30,000 bases of DNA from Sphaeroforma sirkka (lineage: Eukaryota; Opisthokonta; Ichthyosporea; Ichthyophonida). Positions 19,665-28,792 of the stretch are shown here, in pieces; the first letter of the stretch is position 1, and each line of letters starts with the position of its first letter. Made by a program: the position numbers and the translations under genes. The stretch covers positions 1 to 30,000 of the forward strand of contig LUCW03000147.1 in assembly GCA_001586965.3 (NCBI GenBank), written 5' to 3'. The notes under the pieces were generated by a model. The model saw only the letters and a program-made list of their open reading frames with translations. It had not been told where the DNA came from and did not search any database.

Positions 19665-20418
19665 TAGCGCCTAAATATCAATCACGTCCGGGATCGCGAT
19701 TTTCGGGGCAATCACATAATTCAGCAAATGGTAGGAATTTACAACGAAGGGTTCCAACAGCCAATATATTACCCTTCGCCAATGAACAATATGCAGCAGA
19801 CGTATTGGCCACCGATTATACCTCAACCATACGGATTCCAGCAGCAGCAGTTTATGGCTCCACAATCGGTGGGTGGCTACCCACAGGCCGTCATATCTCA
19901 GGTAGTTCCTTCGTTGAATCTTCCGGGCATGTATAGTAATGCACAGGAGCTAACCATGATTCCACAACAGCAACAGCAGTTCATAACATTTAGTGATCAA
20001 CATTATACACACCAACCAAAAGTGTCATCAACAACAACAACGCCACACAACTGGAACATCAACAAGCCATAGAACAACATGAATCTCTCAATCAACGAAC
20101 TTTCGAACGCCTTTAAATAAGTGTAGTCTGAGCACTGTCAACGAGAGACTACAGGTCTCAGGCGAGATTTTACAGCAAGAAACCATCTTTGATTTATGGA
20201 AGTCGTCAGAGTTAGTTCCTTCCCGAGAGCTAATCAAGCTGCTCAAATTACTCCCAAGAGTTGAGTTATCACTTAACCGACTTCCGAGAGCAGATTTTGT
20301 TTCTCAACCGATTCCCGAGAGTGGATTAAGCCTGTCAACTGCAAACATTCTAATAATAGCTGCGGTTCTATGTGAGTCACAACCTATGTGGAAAGGCATC
20401 ATGTGGTCAGCGTGAGAT
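19665..20418 (+). pseudogene. Decayed Gln-rich ORF of unknown family, right half
   Basis: Begins at the right target duplication TAGC (19665-19668). Joined over the element to 10602, the frame continues as PKYQSRPGSRFSGQSHNSAN, then shifts near 19735 to a frame open to 20072. That frame is rich in Gln, Pro and Tyr (NEGFQQPIYYPSP, PYGFQQQQF, IPQQQQQF). A stop and another shift lead to an open frame at 20083-20418 (VNERLQVSGEILQQETIFDLWK) with repeated Pro-Arg/Glu-type motifs. Low-complexity Gln/Pro composition matches the left half (QNHAPQQ repeats), which supports one original gene split by the insertion. Family unknown; a Gag-like protein of an older element is possible. Confidence 0.5.
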
Positions 20419-21830
20419 TTAGTTGCAAAGAAGTTGAAATAGAAAAGCATCGAAGTGTTAAAGTGTTCCGCACAAGGTTTCTTATACTGACCATATGAGT
20501 TTTTACCCTGGCCAGCCCAAGCGGCTAAACACTAGCACAAACACTTTAGGTGTAAAACTAAAGGTGAGGTCAGAAATAAATATATACATTTACACTTTAT
20601 TTAAAGTCTACTACATTGCACTCTAACAGTCAATATCACACCAATCACGCATCACATTTTGCACCACAGATAGACTTATCTTGAAAGATTGTAGCACATA
20701 CAGACTTATTCAAAGATTGTGGAAAACTATAAACAATTCAAAGTCTATAATCGGCTACCTATAAGTGTGGGTCGTGTGTAGTGCGTATAAATCGTTCTCA
20801 TTTTTCTGAGAGGGTCTTTCTCCTAGAAGCTAATTCGAGAAACTAGTATGTGAGTCGCCGTGACGTGTATATCAGGGGCGAGCTCGATCTCCGATAAGAG
20901 CCTGAGTTGACTAAGTATTTCAAGTATATTAGATGTGCGCGAACGGAGATCTGCAATCGCTCCAGTGTTTTCTGAGTGGATACAGATAGTGCGGCCTCGG
21001 AACTATTCTGGGTGGAGCCCTGCGAGGTATACCCAGATATTAATTCCAGTGGTGTGATCAAGTACCGCTCTTCTTGACGTGCTTGTTCACGTAAGAAGTG
21101 GGCGCTGGTATCCACAAATCGGTGTCACACTTCCGGCGGTGGGTGGGCGCGGCGAAGGTGGAACCATTCGCCCGTAATGACAAATTCTCCCCCACCTATG
21201 GTCGACGCTGCGTCGACATAGAACTGAACCTGTGGAAAAGCCTCCGATCAAGATCAAATGAGATAACACATTGGTTTTTATTTGTATTTTAAATAGTTTA
21301 ATACAAGTTCTTTATCCAACATTTCCAAAGTGTTCTAAATTCAGTTCGATGGCACCAATAGCCTGAGTATTTAGTATGTCTCATTTACTTGGACCTATTT
21401 GAGACATTAGTAAATATAGGATATTATAAGCTAGATTTTATTTTCTCTGAACCAATACTTACAGGTTTTGGTCTTCTCGCCAATCCCCAAAATTCAATGT
21501 CTTTTTCTTTTTTTAACTTTTCTTCAGATGGAACTTTATTTATATTAGCTATTGTATTAACGCGACTTATGTTTTTATGTCTATCTACAAATTAGTACTT
21601 TAGTCAAAATTATTCAATAAAGAACAGCTAGAGGTAAGTCCTGTGTGATCGAGGATATTAAGGCTCTTACCAAGAGGCAGTCCCGATCGTTCTTTCACAA
21701 GCTACCACTGCTAAATCTTAACTGACTTAAATTGTATCTTAGTTTATATAACATAGTTTAAAACATAGAAATATCCATCGAAGTTTACAGATCTCAATAG
21801 GTGTTAGACAAGCCAGAAAGTCAGGTGCCT
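20419..21830. other. Unassigned stretch with two weak open frames
   Basis: 20419-20840 is AT-rich with no gene seen. On the minus strand, 21124-20843 is open (HFLREQARQEERYLITPLEL...), and a frame shifted by one base near 20960 stays open to about 20826 with helical composition (NILEILSQLRLLSEIEL). Together they look like one small decayed coding segment of unknown family. On the plus strand, 21362-21595 is an AT-rich, hydrophobic 77-codon frame (LDFIFSEPILTGFG, LFILAIVLTRLMFL) with no ATG start. An AATAAA occurs near 21617. Confidence 0.3.
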
Positions 21831-21839
21831 CGCCAGTTG

Positions 21840-22990
21840 GTCAAAATTCGATACTATGTGCACATGTCCTCGCGCATCTCGTTTGGGATGCGTTTGTTGG
21901 GATGATCTTTCCAGTTGTTGCCTCTAGGAAGTAGTCAGTATAATCTGGTCACAAAACACACGTGCTGGCTGGAAGATGATAGGCAGCCACCTAAGCCTTT
22001 CAGCCGTACTGGCGAGTTCCTTGTATGTTGCTTTGTGGATTTTGCTTCATGTGGCTAACAGTGCTAGATATTTTGCTCGAAGGGGGGAGGGGTTCGCGTG
22101 ATGCCCACTGTTCGTGTGCGCATATACCATAAGATGCTGATTCATTCCACGGTGGGATGTGGGCTAGTAGTTTTGGTTCGGAGATCTTAATCTCAAACTT
22201 GTGAAAAACGTTACGGATAGTCTGTAAATATGTCGGGCCTCTATGTGGTTAGGAAAATATAGCGACAGATAACTGTCAACCCATCCCCACGTTATCACGC
22301 AAGTCTAATGCTGTCGCTAGTTGTTCGTACTCTTGGTGTGATTTTCCATTCCCAAAATTCGGGGATACTTTGAAACAACACTTTGTTCTCGTGTTCGAGT
22401 CCCATGAGAAGGACAAGACGAAAGGCACTCATGATGTCCACTACTGATAGTGTATATCCCTCTGGGCATTTTGATAGGCGATTTATCATATCGACGATGC
22501 GTGCATAGTTGATCTTGTGTATGTCGAGCTGTGCATTGATACCTAGGCCTAAGTGTCATGGGTACGATTGATTATGGCTTGGCGGTATTTAATTGTTCCG
22601 TCGGCTTTGTAAACACTATACTCCGCAAGGGGGAGATGTGACAGTGTGGGAGGTCTCATATGCAATCAGCTTTTGAAATCCTCCTATTGTGTAGCTATTT
22701 TTCAGGTCCTCCTGCAATTATGATTTGGGCTAAGTCTTTGTGCTCTTCGTAGGTTTTGTGGTTCTTATAAAATACATGTTGTGCGTGTTCACCATTGTAG
22801 CCAATTCTGCCCCTTGTGTCATCATAGTTAACACTGTCACGGAATTCATATCCGTGTAGAGCTTTATTGAGGGTAGATGTGTTTATAGTAAAAGTGGGGA
22901 TGAGGGCTTCTCAAATAAATGACCATTGCAGTTCTGAGTTCTCGAACTACGACTGTATCGGTGGCTGACATTCAAGAGTTACAGGCAATG
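21840..22990 (-). pseudogene. Reverse transcriptase fragment of a second retroelement
   Basis: On the minus strand: VYKADGTIKYRQAIINRTHD (about 22620-22560) matches the KKDG-x-x-R-x-x-x-D-x-R-x-x-N block. After a frameshift, NAQLDIHKINYARIVDMINRL and YTLSVVDIMSAFRLVLL (about 22535-22400) supply the following block with the first catalytic Asp. FWEWKITPRV follows near 22330. Downstream a shifted frame reads YLQTIRNVFHKFEIKISEP (about 22230-22170), where the thumb/connection region would be, and stays open to about 21870. The YxDD catalytic motif was not found, so the palm is incomplete. It differs in wording from the reverse transcriptase at 13.8-14.5 kb, so it is a separate lineage. Confidence 0.75.
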
Positions 22991-22995
22991 GTGTC

Positions 22996-24126
22996 TCAAG
23001 TCAACCTTTTTGTGTGAGCCGCACCGTGATGAGCGGTAGGTTCAGTACAGCCTTCAACATTCCCTTCATGTTTGTAGCTGCAGGCAGATCCTCGTGGACA
23101 AATACCGTTCCTGTTGAAGTTGTTGCATGTGCTATTATTTTCCTGCTGACTGTTGCAATCACCAGTTATTTGTTTGTTCTTGTTCTCTTTGTTACTGGTG
23201 TTGTCTTGTGTGCATACGCAGAACTGTGTATACACAAAAGACTGTTTCACAGTTGTACTGTTTGCAAGAACTGATACCCTGGTTGAATGATGATGATCCT
23301 ACTGTGACCACTTGCTTGGCTGCAACGATATTCGCAAGACGTGTATGAGTCTTGCCTAGATTTACTAGCCCTTCTGGGTACTATTTTTTAAGTATTCGCA
23401 GATCATACCTTGATATGTAAGGTGATCAGCGATGCACTTGTAGGTCATACACTCCGCATTATCTAGCGAAGAGGCTATAAAATGAGCCGTCCAAGTGGCA
23501 AACAAGTCTGGAAAAGACTTGAATGTCTCGTTTTCTTCTTTAGATGATAATGTATCATTCTAGCCTTGAATGAATACGTTTGTAATATTTGGGGCGTCTG
23601 CATCACACGGAGTACCTTTTTTTACACCTTGTAAAGAGATTGGAACACCTCTAGTGAACTTTATTACAAGTTGTCTGGTAGATCGGGGCGCACCGATCGG
23701 AGTTTGCGATTGCTTTCAGCACGCATCTTCAGAATGATGTCACTAGCGGCATTATTTGCCATCTGATCGAGCTGAGCTTCCAAAAGTTCCATCAAGTTCG
23801 CTTTAATAGACAACATGGCTAGTACTGCTCCTTCCCTTCTCTAAATAACGAGTTTGTGTCCGACTTGTCGCCAGATTGCTGTGAGTCTACCAGTGGAGGT
23901 GTGGTGGAATCGTACGATACTGGCACAGCGGGGTTCGTCCTACTGCTCTTTGTCGGTTCTGGTGTGGTTTCGCCTATCATTTCACGCCGGTCTCCGATCG
24001 ATTTTGGCTGGTCTGGGGCGTGCGTGCATTGTCCGTGGATACTGGATCAGACTGTTGCCGCAATATCTCCTTTTCCTCTTCTGACGATATGTAAATTAAA
24101 CCATCTCCAGGTTTTAAACTATTGTG
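22996..24126 (-). pseudogene. Gag of the second retroelement, with a CCCH zinc finger
   Basis: Minus-strand open pieces in order: PGDGLIYISSEEEKEILRQQ with a Ser/Thr/Pro-rich part (24126-23977); ETTPEPTKSSRTN to about 23835; 23816-23664 (ATG, LMELLEAQLDQMANNAASDI); then KFTRGVPISLQG...FKSFPDLFATWTAHF with one TAG (about 23660-23385); GLVNLGKTHTRLANIV (about 23370-23220); and 23250-22996. The last carries a canonical C-x8-C-x5-C-x3-H finger (CNNFNRNGICPRGSACSYKH, 23068-23127). The layout (acidic and low-complexity N-terminus, capsid-like middle, zinc finger at the end, reverse transcriptase downstream) fits Gag. A CCCH instead of a CCHC knuckle is unusual. At least four frameshifts or stops. 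Confidence 0.7.
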
Positions 24127-24518
24127 AACAGTGACTAACTAGCTAGTCGACCCTGTCGTGTGTGTATACTTGTATGTTGTTGATTTACCATATTTTCTAT
24201 TTTTGCGTAAACTACCAACCTACCAAATCCATTAGTATGTTTTAAGTTTTTACTATGAATTTCACCCCTGGGATAAATGACATTCATCACTGAAACAAGT
24301 GATTATCTTTAAAACTTAAGCATCTCAAGGTCTTAAACTATTGTGAACAGTGACTGACTAGCTAGTCGACCCTGTCGTGTGTGTATACTTGTATGTTGTT
24401 GATTTACCATATTTGCTATTTTTGCGTAAACTACCAACCTACCAAATCCATTAGTATGTTTTAAATTTTTACTCTGAATTTCACCCCTGGGATAAATGAC
24501 ATTCACCACTGAAACAAT
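24102..24518 (+). repeat. R repeat, copies 2 and 3 in tandem
   Basis: 24102-24301 and 24320-24518 are nearly identical direct copies with a period of about 218 bp. They share TTAAACTATTGTGAACAGTG, CTAGCTAGTCGACCCTGTCG and CAACCTACCAAATCCATTAG. They match copy 1 at 7484-7690 more distantly. They lie between the start of the second element's Gag (minus) and the right satellite-like array. They could be LTR-like sequences of that element or part of the satellite locus; no TG...CA termini or target duplication could be fixed. Confidence 0.85.
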
Positions 24519-25909
24519 ATTAATGTCTTCATCTGAAATACTATACATGATTGGTATGTTGTATATTTATATTGACAATCTACTAAAATACTGGATATCT
24601 TTGGTATATTTTGTATGTTATATTATAGTTATAGTATATTGACAATATTGGTTGTAAGTTATATTATAGTGACTATTATAAGGCATATTGTAAGTTATTT
24701 ATGTTACATATAGATATGAGTTATATTACTGTGACAATATTGGTAAATGTTTTGCTAAAATACTACGTATCGTCGATATATGTTGTATTTATATTGTAAG
24801 TATCGACAAGTCTTATGCCAAAACACTAAATATTGTTGGCATATGTTAGATTTTTATTGACTATATTAATGAGTCTTTTGCCAAAATGCTACATATCGTT
24901 GATGTGTTTTGTATTTGTAGTGACAATATTAATAAGTCGTCTACAAGATAATAGATATCGTTGGTATTGTAATTCCTATTATGTTGACATTATTAATATG
25001 TCTTCTGCTAAGATATTATATCATCGTCAGTATATGATATATTTTTATCCACAATATTGCTAATAAACCTTTGCTAAAAAACTGTTTATCGTTACTATAA
25101 ATTGTATCTACAGATAAGCATTTTTTGATAAATTACTGTCTTTGGTATGTGTTAAATTGTATAAACAATATTAAAACGTGTGCTGCTAAAATCCTATATA
25201 TCATTGGTTATATCATATTTATACAGCCAATATGAATAAGTCATCTGCTAGACTACTATATATCGTTGGCAATCATTTGGTGCATGTTATATTCATGTTG
25301 ACAACATTAACAAGTCTTTTTCTAAAATGCAATATATCGTTGGAATATTCAATATTTATATTGAAAATCTACTGATATAATGTACCTCTTTGGTATATGT
25401 TATAGTATATTGACAATATCAAGTGTGTTCTGCAAAAATACAGATGTATGTCGTTGGTGTATGCTATATTTATATTGTCAATTTTCCAAACTGTCTGCTA
25501 AACCTTACATATCGTTTGCATATACTATTGTGTTGAAAATATTTAATAGTTTTGGACTGGGATACAATACATCGTAATTTTAAAATTGTCACAATTAAAA
25601 ATAAGTCATCTGCTGAAACGCTTCATATCATCTTCTGCTAAAATACTATATGTCGTTAATATATCTGTTCCGTATGTACTGATAATATTTTATAATATTT
25701 CGTCTACTAAAATAAAATATGACGTTGGTTTATTATATATTTGAATTGACAATAACAGGTCTGTTGAACTACTATATATCGTTGTTTAATATTGTCTATA
25801 TAATGTTATGTCTATATTGGCAATATTTTAATATAGGTTTTCTGCTGAAACATTATCGTTGGTATATGCGATATTCCTTGTCACAATAATAATAAGTATC
25901 CGGCCAAGA

Positions 25910-25920
<11 letters not shown>
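24519..25920. repeat. Degenerate AT-rich satellite-like array, right block
   Basis: Same ~62-bp unit family, orientation and block order as the array at 5820-7440 (TCTTCTGCTAAAATACTATA, ATCGTTGGTATATG, TATATTGACAATATTA), with about 22 units. Variant units are shared with the left block, for example GATATTCCTTGTCACAATAA near 25870 and the related GATATTCCTTTTCACAACAA near 6555. The two arrays therefore descend from one array with internal structure rather than arising independently. Confidence 0.88.

Positions 25921-25953
<33 letters not shown>
25913..25953. repeat. (TA)n microsatellite ending the right array
   Basis: About 40 bp of uninterrupted TA dinucleotide, directly replacing the expected continuation of the last array unit (CCAAGATACTATATATA...). 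It marks the right limit of the array. Confidence 0.92.
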
Positions 25954-25955
<2 letters not shown>

Positions 25956-26585
25956 TACCCTCACCAACATATTCCAACGTTGGAAAGAAAATACCATGGG
26001 CAGACATATCTTCACGTACTTGAGTTTGACGTACGAATGTCATGAAGGTCACTTAAAACCACTCAGCCTTTCTATTCGTCGCCTCACCGCATACGCCGTG
26101 ACATAATGGCGTGTCGCAATCCTTAGCAGGCATACTTGCTACACAGTATCTGAGATGACGGCTCAGGCCACAATTGTGCTAGACGTTTATACTCAGCCTT
26201 GTTTTGACAGCATCACTTACACATACGGAACACGATTGCAGTGATCCGTTGAGATGCTGCTAAAGAAGTCACCGTAGCTTTCCTTTGACAAAAGTGTTTA
26301 TGAACAACTCGTGAATCTAGATCACGGTTGATTTGCCAACCGTTTGACGAGCTTGATATAGACACCTCTGCTTATAGATCAATATTGATTTGTAAAACGT
26401 TGAGCTTACGTTGAGCTTCAGTCATTTTAAACGTATTTCCGTGGTCTCATGGTTCTATTTGTTCCAGATCTCGCACATGATCGTGTCGATCGCGTTGTGA
26501 GTAAGGATATATATTCTCGTCCAACCTTTTTGTACGTGGTTCTTGGACAACTTTACTGCCGATATTATATCCCTTAAACTTAAAA
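25954..26585. other. Unassigned stretch
   Basis: No recognised family. Plus-strand frames such as TYECHEGHLKPLSLSIRRL (about 26025-26085) could be remnants of the retroelement whose integrase pieces follow, but no diagnostic residues are present. Confidence 0.3.
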
Positions 26586-26819
26586 TTGGGGAGGTCGACA
26601 ACCAAATGCTTGTTTGCAGCGCTTAGAGTGTGGTCTACATATACGAGTGAATTTACACACTACTACTGGCAAGGAATAAGTCTTCCACAGGATATACGCA
26701 TGTCAATGCGAGCGTGCGCAACCTCGTTCGGAAGACTAAAGCAAAGTCGCAGAAAGACATGCGTTACGGGGAGCTATCTACATCGTAGTACTCAAAATAG
26801 AACGATTGTTTCCAGATAG
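26586..26819 (+). pseudogene. Integrase zinc-binding domain remnant (third element)
   Basis: The 77-codon frame contains HYYWQGISLPQDIRMSMRAC followed by ATS. This resembles the second half of the integrase HHCC domain, where an aromatic YYW-x-G-M block and a D-I/V-x-x-x-V-R-x-C-x-x-C motif are typical; the last Cys is Ser here. The frame has no ATG start, and the upstream His pair is not seen. The motif match is moderate. Confidence 0.45.
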
Positions 26820-27893
26820 TTGGCGACTGAACAAATGTAGTTGTAACAACCACAGAAATTATCATCTGACACAACTCTACTGTGCTTGCAATTATAGCAT
26901 CATAGTCGTGTAATCCGTTACATCACCGCAACACCAGCTTCTTTGTACGGCCTAGAAATGGGATTCATTCAGTCTTTCTTCGAAAACCTTGATCACATCT
27001 GGTTCTCGTTGGATTGTGTGGGTACATACTGAAAAGGATTGTACCAGCCCCCCAAGCTTGCTCGCTACAGCAGACCCGAGTAGCCATACCAGTGCAGAGT
27101 GCATATATCAGATTCTCTGTGCATACACAATCTCTGATGTTGCCTTGCACGACTCCTTTGTGTACAGAGGATTATGATTTCCCAGGAGAATACAAACACG
27201 GTTGCCGGCGTGTTGTTACATGCTATGCTGGCAAAGCCTACGTTTAAATGCAGGTGACCATGCCAGGTCGAGTCTTTGCTCGACTCCACACATGCCTTGG
27301 TGGATATTCCAACAAAACCGCGCACTAGGGCCGGTATATCGGTTGAGAGTGATACTATTTGCAATTAGAATATCTAAATCACGTCCTGCCCCGACCATTC
27401 CTCGTGTAATGAGTACGTGGAACGTACAAACCTTCTGCCACTTGTACGATACAGCAAGTCATTGTCCGATCTATGCCTCTCCTATCAAACTTTGATCATC
27501 CAGGGATCCAATCAATTCATTTGATAGACAAATATCAGTGTCTTCGGGGGAGCACACTAAACTACGCTCCCATCAAAGTGTCATCAGAGATGTAGCTTGA
27601 AGACAAGCCAACTTCATCTACGCCGCCTACACTGTTCAGGCAGCTTTTGAAATTGCACCATACTCTGGTATTTCTTCCGTCAAGAGCACCCGGCACCTTC
27701 GAAACAGAAGGTACAACATGAAGCAAAGTGCAATCAGGTATGGCATGTCTGGCGCCACTTCCTCGTTCATGGAACGACAGAACCGAAACGCATTCTTCCT
27801 AATGTGTGTAAAAAAATCTTCGAATTTAAACAATATCAGACGCCCGGCTGCACATGTGTGCTTATTTGCATGGCCAGGCTTGTTAACTGATAG

Positions 27894-28061
27894 AGTAAGG
27901 GTTTCCGCCCGTCTTGCATTCATCGTTGGTTTGGTATACCCAAGATAGTCTCAGATCACACACAGGAACGTAAGCATATGATGCGACCGATCCGCCATGG
28001 GGGGCACCATATGGCTTGGCTGTGTATGGAAACAAAAGATGTACATAAGAAAGGGAGGTAG
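27894..28061 (+). pseudogene. Integrase core remnant (third element)
   Basis: An open frame between stops contains CIHRWFGIPKIVSDHTQE (about 27915-27968). This is the typical Ty3 integrase stretch around the second catalytic Asp (F/L-G-I-P-x-x-I-V-S-D). It is about 1.2 kb from the zinc-binding remnant, several times the usual distance, so intervening sequence has been inserted or the ancestor was rearranged. No clear first Asp block was found between them. Confidence 0.62.
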
Positions 28062-28099
28062 GATGCATAGTTTAGCACACATACAATTCAGGTATGAAT

Positions 28100-28392
28100 A
28101 CACACGCACAACACAAAGATTTCAGACATTGATTTCGTTGATGAATTCGGTCATTTCGCAAGTTCCGGTTTGGAATATCTGGACAGCAAGCATGAGGGCA
28201 ACACGACATGATAGTACCTATTTTCTAGACTCTTCCGAAGTCGTTTTTAACAGACGTGCTTCTACGAGATATGACGTCGCTGAGCTTAAGAATGCCATGA
28301 TATTCTACAGCAAACATAATCCACAGATCTTAAACAATAGAATACATATCCAGTGTAAGGGGTGCCCTTCAATCAGCCCTATATCATCATAG
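28100..28392 (+). pseudogene. Integrase core C-terminal remnant (third element)
   Basis: A different frame from the preceding piece, open from 27997 to 28392. It contains VWNIWTASMRATRHDSTYF and SSEVVFNRRAS (about 28170-28270). The pattern N/R-x-T-x-H-x-S-T-x-F...S/P-x-E-x-V-F-x-R-R is the usual end of the Ty3 integrase core, where the consensus is NxTxHxSTGxxPxExxFGRR. The third catalytic Glu was not located. Order and strand agree with the two pieces upstream. Confidence 0.58.
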
Positions 28393-28543
28393 TACTGACA
28401 AAGAAAGTCTGTTATATACCACCGAACTGTCGTGGTGAGTTGTTCAGCCGTAGTTCAGCTCAGGATCAATAACAAATAGAGCCTTCTATTGTAATTGCCT
28501 TTTAGTACCTTGCTGACGCGCAATATGCCTGAATTCGTAAAGA

Positions 28544-28792
28544 TCAGTTTTCGTTGAGCCTCGTTGGATAAATCGCGACCTTCTGTACAGTTGGTAGAGC
28601 GTGGCGTAAAATGCATCGCCGAATCTCGGTTTCGCGTGGTACATGAAAAGGGGGGCCACCTGATGTGCAGTGGGTAGGAATGGAGCTAGTGAGGCGAATC
28701 GTCGGATTGGAACTTAGCGGAGAATGGGACAAACACAATACCTGATAATAGCCTCTACAGAGATAAAAGTGGAAAAAAATGTGATCAGGCAC
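28544..28792 (-). pseudogene. Possible reverse transcriptase remnant
   Basis: The minus frame begins DHIFFHFYLCRGYYQVL. LCRGYYQV resembles the D-L-x-x-G-Y-x-Q-I/V block of Ty3 reverse transcriptases, with Asp replaced. In another frame LHIRWPPFHVPRN (about 28660-28620) stands where R-M-P-F-G-L is expected. The evidence is weak and short. It would be a fourth, minus-strand fragment. Confidence 0.33.

Noticed and set aside
28570-28640. Possible tRNA (GGTAGAGCGTGG followed by CTCGGTTTCGCG)
   Set aside because: The A-box-like and B-box-like pieces do not fit a cloverleaf; no acceptor stem pairs, and the region reads better as a decayed reverse transcriptase remnant.
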